From positions 1 to 47,387 of the forward strand of contig JAAFKB010000020.1 in assembly GCA_013299055.1 (NCBI GenBank): DNA of 47,387 bases. Reading direction: 5' to 3'. Every line of letters begins with the position of its first letter. The stretch's first letter is position 1. Below the pieces are notes generated by a model. That model worked only from the letters and a program-made list of their open reading frames with translations, was not told where the DNA came from and ran no database searches. Positions 1 through 10,359 of the stretch are shown here, piece by piece. Source of the stretch: Sphaerotilus sp. Its GTDB lineage: Bacteria > Pseudomonadota > Gammaproteobacteria > Burkholderiales > Burkholderiaceae_C. Position numbers and translations under genes: made by a program.

Positions 1-28
1 ACCGAACATTTGCGAGAGTCAACGCACC

Positions 29-1510
<1,482 letters not shown>

Positions 1511-1532
1511 GCACGACGATCGCTGCCACGAG

Positions 1533-1566
1533 AACAAGAAAACCGCCGAAAGGCGGTTTTCTTGTT
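1533..1566 (+). terminator. Intrinsic terminator after gltD
   Basis: A perfect 15-bp stem (1533-1547 with 1552-1566) closes a GAAA loop. The A-rich left arm and T-rich right arm give a terminator that could work in both directions. It starts 22 bases after the gltD stop codon and probably marks the end of a gltBD operon. Confidence 0.92.
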
Positions 1567-1845
1567 TGGCACCATTTTTTCTCGGTGGAGTCCAGCCTGA
1601 AACGCTGCGTTCGCATCCTCAAGGTTCCGGCTTGAATATTCTTGTCCCATCGGATCAACCGCTTGATTCCATGGCCGTGCTGCACTTTGGTCTGCAGAGT
1701 GCCATCAGCCGGGATGCGGAAAATAACACGATTCAGTCGTCCGTGGTTGAGGGCCAAATGATGGTCCCCTGAACTTCAGGTGTGAATTTACAAGGAATTC
1801 TGCTACCCTCATGCGGCATCTTTTAATTGCAGGCGAGAATAAGAA
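1567..1845. other. AT-richer intergenic region before the acyltransferase
   Basis: These 279 bases hold no convincing gene. The base composition falls from the surrounding high GC to a mixed one and stays so into the next gene. A perfect 6-bp inverted repeat (CCTGAA, one base, TTCAGG) lies at 1768-1780 and could be an operator for the following gene. No promoter with both boxes at good spacing stood out. An AGGCGAGAATAAG stretch just before 1846 gives a modest ribosome binding site. Confidence 0.5.
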
Positions 1846-3870
1846 ATGTCGGTAACTATTGGTCACGATCGGCATCAGCCAACGACAGCCAGCGGATCCC
1901 AGTCCTTCGGACATATTTCTGGTATTGATGGCCTTCGTGCCATAGCCGTTTTGATGGTCATCATCTTCCATTTTGCGGCCCCCCTGCTGCCGGGGGGCTT
2001 CGTCGGCGTGGATGTATTTTTCGTCATATCGGGCCATGTTGTCACGGCAAGTCTCCTGCGGACACGCATTCAAGGGCGCAAGAGTTTCTTCGTCGGCTTC
2101 TATGCACGTCGGTTGCTGCGCATCTACCCTGCCTTGATCGCCTGCGCGTTGACTACAGCACTCGCATACACCTTGCTGGTGCCGCAGGCCCATATCAGCC
2201 AGACAAATGCCAAGACTGGTCTGGCGGCTTTCTTCGGCTTGTCGAACTTCGCACTCATCATGTTCGATGATGGCTACTTCTCTCCGAGAGTGGATTACAA
2301 CGCGTTCACGCACACGTGGTCTCTTGCAGTGGAAGAGCAGTTCTACCTCGTGTTCCCTGTTCTCCTGTGGATGTATTTGGTCAGTCAAGCGCGTGGGTCT
2401 CGTGCAAGCATCTGGAGCGGTATTTCTATCTTGGCGGTCACCGCTCTTTCGTTCGCCTGCGCCGCGTGGGACTCCAGCACCTCGCCAACAAGAGCGTATT
2501 ATCTTCTGCCCAGTCGCTTTTGGGAGCTGGGCGTGGGAGCGATCCTCGCGATGGCGCAAGGCCACGGAATGTGGTCGGATTTCAGGAGAACCAGCGCAAA
2601 TATCATGACATCCGCTGGTCTGATCGGTATCCTGATCTCGGCCTGTGTCACGGAGAAGTCGGGCTTCCCTTACCCGGGCGCAATTTTTCCAGTCTTGGCG
2701 TCTGCCCTGGTCATCGTTGGGGTGACATCTGGAAGATCAGATATTTCAAGATATCTTCTGGAAAACTCTGCAGTCACTTATGTCGGGCGCCTCTCGTATT
2801 CTCTGTACCTTTGGCACTGGCCCGTGATCGTCTTGCTGCGCTGGACGGTTGGTGCTGATCTGATGAGTTCTCTGGTGGCGGCCGCGGGTGTGACCATGAT
2901 TCTTGCCATGGCTTCGCACCACCTCGTCGAGAATCCTGTGCGCAACAGCAAGGTGCTATTGGCCTTGCCCCGATCCACTATCCTGGCAGGTGGTGTGGCA
3001 GTCGTCGTCCTTTCGGCCGTCCTTGCGGCCGGGGTCTTCGCGGCGAGATCGACCATTGCTTTGACCATCACCAAGCGCGCTGATATCTGGCAATCCGATA
3101 CGCGCTGGAACGCGATGCCGCCCTCACGACTCCCCGGCCGTTCGACGCTCTATCTGCTTGGCGACTCACACGCCTGGACTTATTCTGATCTCGCCGCGAT
3201 GCTGCACCACGATGGCTTGGCAAACGTTAGCCGGCATGTCGTGCTGGGTTGTTCCAGCGCGACACTGAGAAAGCCAGCCACGCCGGATTGCGCGCGCAAG
3301 ACTGAATCAGCGGTCAAGTCGATCATCGCGCAAGCCAAGCCGGGAGATGTCGTGCTGCTGGGTGCATTGCGTACGCCTCGCATTGGGGATCAATGGATTT
3401 CATTCGACAGAAATGAAGTTCTTGCTGACCAGTCCAGTCCACGAGCCCATGAAGAACGGAAGCTGGCCTTCGTTCAAGCCGAAAAAATCATCAATGATTT
3501 CCGTTCTGCGGGCATCGCCGTCATCATGGACGCACCGAAGCCGGTGTTTCCTGCGCCGGCATTCAGGTGCTCAGACTGGTTCAATCGTGGCAACCCAATC
3601 TGTGCGCCGGGCCTGACTGTGGAGAAGGAATATCTGATGCAGCTTAGAGAGCCTGTGATGAAATCGCTCGCGGCGATGAAGGAAAAGTACCCTGACGTGA
3701 TTGTCTGGGATACTTTCGACGTGCTGTGTCCTGGTGACTCTTGCTCGGCAATGGACGGCGCGTATCCACTGTTCTTCGATGGGGATCACCTGAGTGGGTA
3801 CGGAATACGCAAGATCTATCCCCATTTCATGCAGATGGTGCGGCAACACACACTGTTCGCTGAGCAATGA
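1846..3870 (+). CDS. OafA-type O-acyltransferase with C-terminal SGNH domain
   Basis: This is a 674-residue membrane protein. The N-terminal acyltransferase-3 domain (about residues 25-375, roughly ten membrane helices) begins with a GLRAIAV...FHF segment carrying the family's conserved Arg and His, followed by FVGVDVFFVISG. After a last helix comes a periplasmic SGNH esterase-like domain with GDSH near residue 440 and a DGDH motif near 646 supplying the Asp and His. Proteins of this layout O-acetylate surface glycans such as O-antigen or exopolysaccharide; the target here is unknown. The gene stands alone between unrelated genes, and its lower GC and less biased codon use suggest recent transfer. 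Confidence 0.88.
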   Translation: MSVTIGHDRHQPTTASGSQSFGHISGIDGLRAIAVLMVIIFHFAAPLLPGGFVGVDVFFVISGHVVTASLLRTRIQGRKSFFVGFYARRLLRIYPALIACALTTALAYTLLVPQAHISQTNAKTGLAAFFGLSNFALIMFDDGYFSPRVDYNAFTHTWSLAVEEQFYLVFPVLLWMYLVSQARGSRASIWSGISILAVTALSFACAAWDSSTSPTRAYYLLPSRFWELGVGAILAMAQGHGMWSDFRRTSANIMTSAGLIGILISACVTEKSGFPYPGAIFPVLASALVIVGVTSGRSDISRYLLENSAVTYVGRLSYSLYLWHWPVIVLLRWTVGADLMSSLVAAAGVTMILAMASHHLVENPVRNSKVLLALPRSTILAGGVAVVVLSAVLAAGVFAARSTIALTITKRADIWQSDTRWNAMPPSRLPGRSTLYLLGDSHAWTYSDLAAMLHHDGLANVSRHVVLGCSSATLRKPATPDCARKTESAVKSIIAQAKPGDVVLLGALRTPRIGDQWISFDRNEVLADQSSPRAHEERKLAFVQAEKIINDFRSAGIAVIMDAPKPVFPAPAFRCSDWFNRGNPICAPGLTVEKEYLMQLREPVMKSLAAMKEKYPDVIVWDTFDVLCPGDSCSAMDGAYPLFFDGDHLSGYGIRKIYPHFMQMVRQHTLFAEQ

Positions 3871-3897
3871 GATGTAGGGCCATGCCATCATGGCGGC

Positions 3898-5976
3898 ATG
3901 AATGCCCCCGCCGAAGCCGCTCCCCATGCCGTGCGCACGGTCCGCGCTGCCTGCCCGCACGACTGCCCCGACACCTGCGCGATGCAGGTCAGCGTGGACC
4001 TCGCCACCGAGCGCGTGGTGCGCATCCAGGGCCGCGCCGACCATGTGACGACCCACGGCGCGCTCTGCACCAAGGTCTCGCGCTACGCCGAGCGCACCTA
4101 CCACTCCGAGCGTGTGCTGACGCCGCTCAAGCGCGTCGGGCCGAAGGGCGCCGGGCAGTTCGTCCCCGTGACCTGGGACGAGGCGCTGGCCGACATCGCC
4201 GCCCGGCTGAAGCCGATCGCAGCGCGCAATCCCGAGGCGATCCTGCCCTACAGCTACGCCGGCACGATGGGCCTGCTGCAGGGCGAGAGCATGGCGGCGC
4301 GGTTCTTCCACCGCCTCGGCGCGTCGCTGCTGAACCGCACGATCTGCGCCTCGGCGGGTGGCGACGCACTGGCGGCGACCTACGGCGGCAAGGTGGGGAT
4401 GCACGTCCGCCACTACGCCGAGAGCCGGCTGATCGTCATCTGGGGCAGCCACTCGATCGCGTCGAACCTGCACTTCTGGACTTTCGCGCAGCAGGCCAAG
4501 CGGGCGGGCGCGAAGCTGGTCTGCATCGACCCGCGCCGTACCGAAACCGCTGACAAGTGCCACGCACACTTGGCACTGCGACCTGGCACGGACGGTGCGC
4601 TGGCGCTGGCGCTGATGCATGAGCTGGTCGTGAACGGCTGGCTGGATCGGGCGTACATCGACGCCCATGTGCAGGCCGAGGGCTGGCCCGCGCTGCGTGA
4701 GCGTGCCTTGCAGTGGCCGCCAGAACGCGCCGCCGAGGTCTGCGGCCTGCCGGTCGAGCAGATCCGCGACCTCGCCCGCGACCTGGGCACGACGCAGCCC
4801 GCGGCGATCCGGCTGAACTACGGCATGCAGCGCGTGCGCGGCGGCGGCAATGCGGTGCGGCTGATCGCGCTGCTGCCGTGCCTGACGGGCGCGTGGCGGC
4901 ACCGTGCAGGGGGCTTGCTGCTGTCGAGTTCCGGCTGGTTCGGCATGGTCCGCAACGACGCCGCCCGGCAGCGCCCCGACCTGCTCGCCGGCCGCACGCC
5001 GCGCACCCTCAACATGAGCACCATCGGCGACGACCTGCTGCGTGACACCTCGCCCGCGTTCGGCCCGCAGGTCGAGGCGCTCATCGTCTACAACAGCAAC
5101 CCGGTCGCCGTCGCTCCGGAGTCGGCCAAGGTGGTACAAGGCTTCGCCCGTGAAGACCTGTTCACCGTCGTCCTCGAACATTTCCTGACCGACACCGCCG
5201 ACCACGCCGACTACGTGCTGCCGGCGACGACGCAACTCGAACACCTCGACCTGCACACCAGCTACGGCCACACCGACGTGCTGCTCAACGAGCCGGCGGT
5301 TCCACCGCTCGGCGAGTCGCTGCCGAACACGGAGATCTTCCGCCGGCTCGCGGCGGCGATGGGTTTCGACGAGCCGTGTTTCCGCGACAGTGACGAGGCA
5401 CTGGCGGAGCAGACCCTGCGCGGCGCCGTGACCTACGCGGCGCTGAACGCCTCGCCGGGCTGGATGGGCCTGCCGATCGCGGATGCGCCGTTCGCCGAGG
5501 GCGGGTTTCCCACGCAGGACGGGCGGGTGCAGATCGACGTGCCGGGGCTGGGGCTGCCGGACCATGTGCCGCCCTACGAATCGGTGGTGTCGGCGCCTGC
5601 GCTGGCGGCGCGGTATCCGCTGGCGATGATTTCCCCGCCCGCCCGCCACTTCCTCAACTCGACCTTCGTCAACGTGAAGAGCCTGCGCGACATCGAGGCC
5701 GAGCCGATCGTCGAGATCCACCCCGACGACGCCGCCGCCCGCGGCCTGGCCGACCACACCCCCGTGCGTGTCTTCAACGACCGTGGCAGCTACCACTGCA
5801 CCGCCCGCGTCAGCACCCGCGCCCGCCCCGGTGTCGTCAACGGCCTGGGCATCTGGTGGCGCAAGCTCGGCATGCGCGGCACCAACGTCAACGAGGTCAC
5901 GCACCAGCAGCTCACCGACATCGGCGCGGCGCCGTGTTTCTACGACGTGCTGGTCGAGGTGGAGGCCGCCGGGTGA
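3898..5976 (+). CDS. Molybdopterin-dependent oxidoreductase, DMSO reductase family
   Basis: This is a 692-residue bis-MGD oxidoreductase. Cysteines C19, C23, C27 and C57 form the N-terminal 4Fe-4S motif (CxxxCxxxCx29C). The molybdopterin domain follows, then a molydop-binding domain from about residue 570. C150, in a TICASAGGD context, sits where family members place the molybdenum ligand, which is an inference from the motif. No twin-arginine signal is seen, so the protein should be cytoplasmic. No iron-sulfur or membrane subunit lies next to it, and the substrate cannot be told. Its stop codon overlaps the start of the next gene by four bases (GTGA), so the two are probably co-translated. 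Confidence 0.9.
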   Translation: MNAPAEAAPHAVRTVRAACPHDCPDTCAMQVSVDLATERVVRIQGRADHVTTHGALCTKVSRYAERTYHSERVLTPLKRVGPKGAGQFVPVTWDEALADIAARLKPIAARNPEAILPYSYAGTMGLLQGESMAARFFHRLGASLLNRTICASAGGDALAATYGGKVGMHVRHYAESRLIVIWGSHSIASNLHFWTFAQQAKRAGAKLVCIDPRRTETADKCHAHLALRPGTDGALALALMHELVVNGWLDRAYIDAHVQAEGWPALRERALQWPPERAAEVCGLPVEQIRDLARDLGTTQPAAIRLNYGMQRVRGGGNAVRLIALLPCLTGAWRHRAGGLLLSSSGWFGMVRNDAARQRPDLLAGRTPRTLNMSTIGDDLLRDTSPAFGPQVEALIVYNSNPVAVAPESAKVVQGFAREDLFTVVLEHFLTDTADHADYVLPATTQLEHLDLHTSYGHTDVLLNEPAVPPLGESLPNTEIFRRLAAAMGFDEPCFRDSDEALAEQTLRGAVTYAALNASPGWMGLPIADAPFAEGGFPTQDGRVQIDVPGLGLPDHVPPYESVVSAPALAARYPLAMISPPARHFLNSTFVNVKSLRDIEAEPIVEIHPDDAAARGLADHTPVRVFNDRGSYHCTARVSTRARPGVVNGLGIWWRKLGMRGTNVNEVTHQQLTDIGAAPCFYDVLVEVEAAG

Positions 5977-7073
5977 GGGCGGTTCGCGCCTCGGCGTGGG
6001 TGCTGCTGCTGACGGCAGTGCTGTCAGGCTGCGCGACGACGGCGGCCGACGATGTCGATTCGGCGTGGCGGCCGGGCTACCTGTGGCAATCGGTGGCGGG
6101 GCATCTGCGGATGCTCAGTGCTGCGAGGCCGGTGGACGCGGTACTGGCCGATCCGGCGACCAACGCCGACGTGCGCGAGCGCCTCGAACTCAGCCGCACG
6201 CTGCGCGACTACGCCAGCCGGCACCTCGCGCTGCCGGACAACGCGAGCTACCGCCGCTACGCCGACCTGGGCCGGCCGGCGGCGGTGTGGAACGTGGTGG
6301 CCGCGCCCGAGCTGTCGCTGAAGCTCAAGACGTGGTGCTTCCCGGTGCTGGGCTGTGTCGGTTACCGCGGCTACTTCGACAAGACTGAGGCCGAGACGCT
6401 GGCCACCGCGCTGCGGGCGCAGGGCTGGGAGGTCAGCGTCTACGGCGTGCCGGCGTATTCGACGCTGGGCAAGCTGCCGGGCAGCGTGTTCGCCGACCCG
6501 CTGCTCAACACCTTCCTGCGCGGCGCGGAGGTCGATCTGGCGCGGCTGATCTTCCACGAGCTGTCGCACCAGGTCGCCTACGCCGACGGCGACACGACGT
6601 TCAACGAGTCCTATGCGACGGCGGTGGAGCGCATCGGCAGTCGCCAGTGGCTGCAATCGGCTGGCCGCAGTGAGCAGCTCGGTGCCACGGAGTCGCTCGA
6701 CCGGCGCCGGGCCGAATTCCGCACGCTGACGATGGGCGCCCGCGAGCGGCTGGACACGCTTTACCGCAGCAGCGCCAGCGACGACGACAAGCGCCGCGAG
6801 AAGGCGCGGCTGCTGGCCGAGCTGCGCGCCGAGTACGCACGTTGGCGGGATGCATCCTGGGGCGGCGACCGGGCCTTCGATGCCTGGTTCGATGGGGCCA
6901 ACAACGCAAGGCTCGGGGTGCTGGCGGCCTACAACGCGCAGGTGCCAGCGTTCGAGCGGCTGTTCGAGCGGGTGGGGCGGGACTGGCCGCGCTTTCACGC
7001 TGAAGTGCGCCGGCTGGCCGCGCTGCCCAGGCGGGAGCGCGACGCGGCGCTCAGCGCACCGTCACTTCAGTGA
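5973..7073 (+). CDS. Predicted aminopeptidase lipoprotein (COG4324 type)
   Basis: This is a 366-residue zinc peptidase-like protein. I place the start at the GTG that overlaps the previous stop codon, because it is followed at once by a lipoprotein signal with lipobox LSGC. Upstream in-frame codons read as arginine-rich shadow sequence. A zinc-binding HELSH motif lies at residues 195-199. Overall it matches the family annotated as predicted aminopeptidase (Aminopep, PF10023). The mature protein is probably anchored to a membrane and faces the periplasm. It is co-oriented and overlapping with the molybdoenzyme, although no functional link is known. The 3' end overlaps the convergent acyl-CoA-binding protein gene by 12 bases. 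Confidence 0.85.
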   Translation: MRAVRASAWVLLLTAVLSGCATTAADDVDSAWRPGYLWQSVAGHLRMLSAARPVDAVLADPATNADVRERLELSRTLRDYASRHLALPDNASYRRYADLGRPAAVWNVVAAPELSLKLKTWCFPVLGCVGYRGYFDKTEAETLATALRAQGWEVSVYGVPAYSTLGKLPGSVFADPLLNTFLRGAEVDLARLIFHELSHQVAYADGDTTFNESYATAVERIGSRQWLQSAGRSEQLGATESLDRRRAEFRTLTMGARERLDTLYRSSASDDDKRREKARLLAELRAEYARWRDASWGGDRAFDAWFDGANNARLGVLAAYNAQVPAFERLFERVGRDWPRFHAEVRRLAALPRRERDAALSAPSLQ

Positions 7074-7325
7074 CTCGATGAGGTCGATGTAGTCCTGGCG
7101 GGCGGTGTCGGCGCAGGTGCCGGCCAGCGCGGCCCAGGCGTCGAACTTGGCCCGGGCCACGAAGTCGGTGAAACCCGGGCGCTCGCCACGGACGTCACCC
7201 TCGGTGGCCTGCTTGTAGAGCGCGTAGATCTTCAGCAGCGTCAGGTTGTCGGGACGCTCGGGCAGCTGCTTCGAGTCGGCGACGGCGGCGGCAAAGGTGG
7301 CTTGGAGTTCGGGTGGTGCGGACAT
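7062..7325 (-). CDS. Acyl-CoA-binding protein
   Basis: This is an 87-residue single-domain acyl-CoA-binding protein, the usual length for the family. Signature segments are visible: PDNLTLLKIYALYKQATEGD near residues 25-44, then RPGFTDFVARAKFDAWAALAG. The four-helix bundle binds medium- and long-chain acyl-CoA esters in the cytoplasm, where it buffers and carries them. It lies downstream of cheZ on the same strand with a 71-base gap, so it could be the last gene of the motility unit or have its own promoter. A TACACT -10-like element near 7371-7376 has no convincing -35 partner. Confidence 0.9.
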   Translation of the reverse strand: MSAPPELQATFAAAVADSKQLPERPDNLTLLKIYALYKQATEGDVRGERPGFTDFVARAKFDAWAALAGTCADTARQDYIDLIESLK

Positions 7326-7396
7326 GGCCTGTGTGGGCTGGAGCAGCCTCGGTGAACAAGCGCCGCAGTGTACGCAGCCCCTGTTCAGTCCGCCGC

Positions 7397-8011
7397 TCAG
7401 AACCCCATGCGCGCCAGCAGATCGTCCACTTCGTCCTGGCCGTTCACGACATCGGTGCGGCCTGCCGGATCGACCACGGGGCCGGCGAGAACGCCCGGTG
7501 CTGGCCTGGCAGGGGACTGCTCTGGCGCGATCTGCAGCAGCAGCTTGACCAGATTGGCTTCTAGCTCATCGGTCAGCACGACGACCTTGGAGATGATCTG
7601 GCCGGTCAGGTCGTGGAAGTCCTGCGCCATCATGATGTTGGTCAGGTGCGCGTCGATGCGGTCCGTCGAAGACCGCACGTGCTCGACCAGGGCCTGCAGC
7701 TGGGCGCGGGCCTGCAGCTCCTGGTTGGCGCTGCTGGAGAGGGCTTCGATCAGCCGCAGGGTGTCGGCGCTGATGCGCTGGTGTTCGAGCTTGGCGTCGT
7801 CCACCGAGTTCAGCACCCGATGGGCCGAGTCCGAGGTCTTGCGGGCGATGTAATGCAGCCGGCTGCGGGCGTCTGGCAGGGCTTGGGTGGCGGCCTGGAG
7901 GCCGGGCATCAGCCCAAGGGCTTCGATGGTGTCGTGGAGCTTGCGTGTCATTTCGCCGAGTTGTCGCAGGACTGCGTCCGGTATGGCCTCTGGCGGGGCA
8001 GAGTGGGACAT
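7397..8011 (-). CDS. cheZ: Protein phosphatase CheZ
   Basis: This 204-residue protein dephosphorylates CheY-P and so ends the tumble or reversal signal. The long coiled helices contain the family core DFHDLTGQIISKVVVLTDELE in the second half. The extreme C-terminus VDDLLARMGF is the conserved CheY-binding tail. I chose the start at MSHSAPPEAI because upstream in-frame residues are arginine- and serine-rich shadow sequence overlapping cheY. The gap to cheY is only 16 bases, so the two are co-transcribed. Confidence 0.94.
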   Translation of the reverse strand: MSHSAPPEAIPDAVLRQLGEMTRKLHDTIEALGLMPGLQAATQALPDARSRLHYIARKTSDSAHRVLNSVDDAKLEHQRISADTLRLIEALSSSANQELQARAQLQALVEHVRSSTDRIDAHLTNIMMAQDFHDLTGQIISKVVVLTDELEANLVKLLLQIAPEQSPARPAPGVLAGPVVDPAGRTDVVNGQDEVDDLLARMGF

Positions 8012-8027
8012 GGCATGCGCTCCCGGC

Positions 8028-8426
8028 TCAGGCGATGAGCGGCATCTTCTGGATGATCTTGTGGAGCTTCTCTTCCAGCGTCGCCTTGGTGAAGGGCTTG
8101 ACGATATAGCCCGCTGCACCCGTCTGGGCCGCCCGCACGATGTCTTCCTTGCGCGCCTCGGCCGTCACCATCAGCACCGGGATGTGGCAGAGCGCCGGAT
8201 CCTGCTTGATCTGCAGGAGCAGCTCGAAGCCATCCATGTTGGGCATGTTGATGTCGCTGACGACGAAGTCGATGCGGCCGGCGTGCAGCGCCTGCAGTGC
8301 CATCACGCCGTCTTCGGCCTCTTCGATGTGCTGGCAGCCCATCTCCTTGAGAAGGCCGCGCACGATGCGGCGCATGGTCGAGAAGTCATCGACGACGAGA
8401 AAGCGGAGATCTTGGCAGGCGGGCAT
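8028..8426 (-). CDS. cheY: Chemotaxis response regulator CheY
   Basis: This is a 132-residue single receiver domain. All five active-site positions are present: acidic D13 and D14, phospho-acceptor D58 (in [10 protein letters not shown]), T88 and K110, with the switch aromatic Y107 in GYIVKPF. Phosphorylated CheY binds FliM and FliN at the motor switch. The start at [10 protein letters not shown] gives the normal length; the longer reading frame runs into motB. It lies between motB and cheZ in one minus-strand unit. No other chemotaxis genes are in the window, so the main che cluster must be elsewhere. Confidence 0.97.
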   Translation of the reverse strand: MPACQDLRFLVVDDFSTMRRIVRGLLKEMGCQHIEEAEDGVMALQALHAGRIDFVVSDINMPNMDGFELLLQIKQDPALCHIPVLMVTAEARKEDIVRAAQTGAAGYIVKPFTKATLEEKLHKIIQKMPLIA

Positions 8427-8463
8427 GGCGGAATCCTTCTGCGGGTAGGGGCCGTGTTCGGGT

Positions 8464-9405
8464 TTATCGGGCGCTGGACTGCGGACTTGAGGCCATGCCG
8501 TCGGGGGGGATCGCGTGGATGTTGAGGGCGTCGCCACTCTCGAAAAACCGCTCTTCGGCTTCGCGGGTCATCACGATGATGCTGATGCGGCGGTTCACCG
8601 GACTGCGGGGATCCTGCTTGTCGAAGGGCACGCTGGCGGCCAGACCTTGCACGCGCAGCACCCGGTCCGCCTGCAGTCCTCCCGCGATGAGTTCTCGGCG
8701 CGAGGCGTTGGCCCGGTTGCTCGACAGTTCCCAGTTGCTGTAGCCGCCGATGCCCCCGGAGAAGGGCAGGGCGTCGGTGTGGCCTTCGAGGGTCAGCTTG
8801 TTGGGCACTTCGGTCAGCACGCCGCCAATGGCCCGCAGGATGTCGCGCATGTAGGGGTTGACCTGGTCCAGGCCACTGTCGAACATCGGCCGGTTCTGTT
8901 CGTCGACGATCTGGATGCGCAGTCCCTCGCGGGTCATGTCCAGACGGATCTGCGACTTGAACGCCGACAGTGCCGGCAAGTTGGACACCACTTCCTTGAC
9001 ACGGTCGCGCAGGCTTTCCAGACGCTGCTTTTCGGCGGCGGCCTGGTTGGCCTGGAGCGCCTGGAGCTGGTAGGTCTTGCGCTCGGCCACGACATCACCG
9101 CGCTTGACCTGTCCTCCGGTTCGGGTGATGTCCTGGCCACCACCGCGCAGTACTGACGACGAGTCGCCTGACCCGGTGCCACCGCCCATCAGCGACACCC
9201 GCAGCGGCGACTGGAAGTAGTCCTGCAGGCCCTTCTTGTCGCCTTCCGAAGTGGAGCCCAGCAGCCACATCAGCAGGAAGAAGGCCATCATGGCGGTCAC
9301 GAAGTCGGCATAGGCAATCTTCCAGGCACCACCGTGGGCACCGTGGCCGCCCTTCTTGATCTTCTTGACGATGATGGGTTGCAGTTTCTTGGCGTCACCG
9401 GCCAT
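8464..9405 (-). CDS. motB: Flagellar stator protein MotB
   Basis: This 313-residue stator subunit has one membrane helix near residues 28-50 and a C-terminal OmpA-like peptidoglycan-binding domain ([10 protein letters not shown] and following). D34, in the [10 protein letters not shown] segment, is the proton-binding aspartate. The lysine- and glycine-rich start ([14 protein letters not shown]) is typical of the proton-driven type. The gene follows motA by 15 bases. MotA5B2 complexes anchor to the cell wall and drive the rotor through FliG. Confidence 0.96.
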   Translation of the reverse strand: MAGDAKKLQPIIVKKIKKGGHGAHGGAWKIAYADFVTAMMAFFLLMWLLGSTSEGDKKGLQDYFQSPLRVSLMGGGTGSGDSSSVLRGGGQDITRTGGQVKRGDVVAERKTYQLQALQANQAAAEKQRLESLRDRVKEVVSNLPALSAFKSQIRLDMTREGLRIQIVDEQNRPMFDSGLDQVNPYMRDILRAIGGVLTEVPNKLTLEGHTDALPFSGGIGGYSNWELSSNRANASRRELIAGGLQADRVLRVQGLAASVPFDKQDPRSPVNRRISIIVMTREAEERFFESGDALNIHAIPPDGMASSPQSSAR

Positions 9406-9420
9406 GGGGATCTCCTGGGG

Positions 9421-10278
9421 TCACTTCTTCTTGACGTGCTGTTCCAGCTCGGTGAAGGTCGGGCGCTCGGTCGAATACAGCACCTTGCGGCCGAACTCGA
9501 TGGCGATCTGTGGCGCGTAGCCCTGCATCGAGGCCAGCAGCACGGTCTTGACGCACTGCAGCTCCTTGCTGTCCTCGTCGTTCTTCTGTTCCATCAAGCC
9601 GGCCAGCGGCTCCGCGAACCCATAGGCCAGCAGGATCCCCAGGAAGGTTCCGACCAGCGCCGAGCCGATCATCCCGCCCAGCACCGCCGGCGGCTGACCG
9701 ACCGAGCCCATGGTGTTCACCACGCCCAGCACCGCGGCCACGATGCCGAAGGCGGGCAGGGCGCCGGCCAGCCGGGCGACGGCAGCAGAAGCGCCATGGG
9801 CCTCGTGGTGATGGGTCTCCAGCTCGGTGTCCATCAGGGACTCGATCTCGTGGGCGTTCAGGTTGCCCGAGACCATCATGCGCAGGTAGTCGCAGACGAA
9901 TTCGGTGACGTGGTGGTCATTGCCAACGATGGGGAACTTCTGGAACAGCGCCGAGGCGTGCGGATCCTCGATGTCCTTCTCGATCGACATCAGACCCTCC
10001 TTGCGGGTCTTCTGCAGGATCTCGTAGAGCATCGCCAGCAGCTCCATCGCGCGGGCCTTGGAGTGCTTGGACGCCTTGAAGCAGCCCGACAGCCCCCGGC
10101 CCACCGCCTTGAGCACCTTCGTCTGGTTGTTGACCACGAAGGCGCCCAGCGCGCCACCGAAGATGGTGAGCATCTCGAAGGGCAGTGCCTTCATGATGAC
10201 GCCCATGTTGCCGCCGTGCAGGGCATAGACGCCGAAGATGCAGCCGATGGCAACCGCCCAGCCGATGATGACGAACAT
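9421..10278 (-). CDS. motA: Flagellar stator protein MotA
   Basis: This 285-residue membrane protein has the four-helix MotA/ExbB layout, starting with MFVIIGWAVAIGCIFGVYAL. A large cytoplasmic loop lies between helices 2 and 3 (about residues 60-165) and carries charged residues that contact FliG. Helices 3 and 4 include LPAFGIVAAVLGVVNTMG and MIGSALVGTFLGILLAYG. It is the first gene of motA-motB-cheY-cheZ. A sigma-28-like promoter lies 54-81 bases upstream, which fits late-class flagellar control. Confidence 0.97.
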   Translation of the reverse strand: MFVIIGWAVAIGCIFGVYALHGGNMGVIMKALPFEMLTIFGGALGAFVVNNQTKVLKAVGRGLSGCFKASKHSKARAMELLAMLYEILQKTRKEGLMSIEKDIEDPHASALFQKFPIVGNDHHVTEFVCDYLRMMVSGNLNAHEIESLMDTELETHHHEAHGASAAVARLAGALPAFGIVAAVLGVVNTMGSVGQPPAVLGGMIGSALVGTFLGILLAYGFAEPLAGLMEQKNDEDSKELQCVKTVLLASMQGYAPQIAIEFGRKVLYSTERPTFTELEQHVKKK

Positions 10279-10331
10279 GAGAGACCTTTTCCTCAGATGG
10301 CGATGGCTTCACGGCCAGCGCCGTGATTTGC

Positions 10332-10359
10332 ATATCGGTCAGACCCGGCAGGCACTTGA
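10332..10359 (-). promoter_or_regulatory. Sigma-28 (FliA) type promoter for motAB-cheYZ
   Basis: Read on the minus strand, TCAAGTGC (10359-10352), 12 bases and ACCGATAT (10339-10332) resemble the enterobacterial FliA consensus TAAAGTTT-N11-GCCGATAA. The -10 box matches at 6 of 8 positions. The element spans the stop codon of the upstream methyltransferase gene, so motA can be transcribed separately from the sugar cluster. The position 54-81 bases before motA fits. The call rests on matching to a consensus, not on mapping. Confidence 0.65.

Noticed and set aside
3571-5904. A 777-codon minus-strand open frame opposite the molybdoenzyme
   Set aside because: Composition is shadow-like (Arg, Gln, Val, His repeats) and it runs antisense to a clear enzyme.
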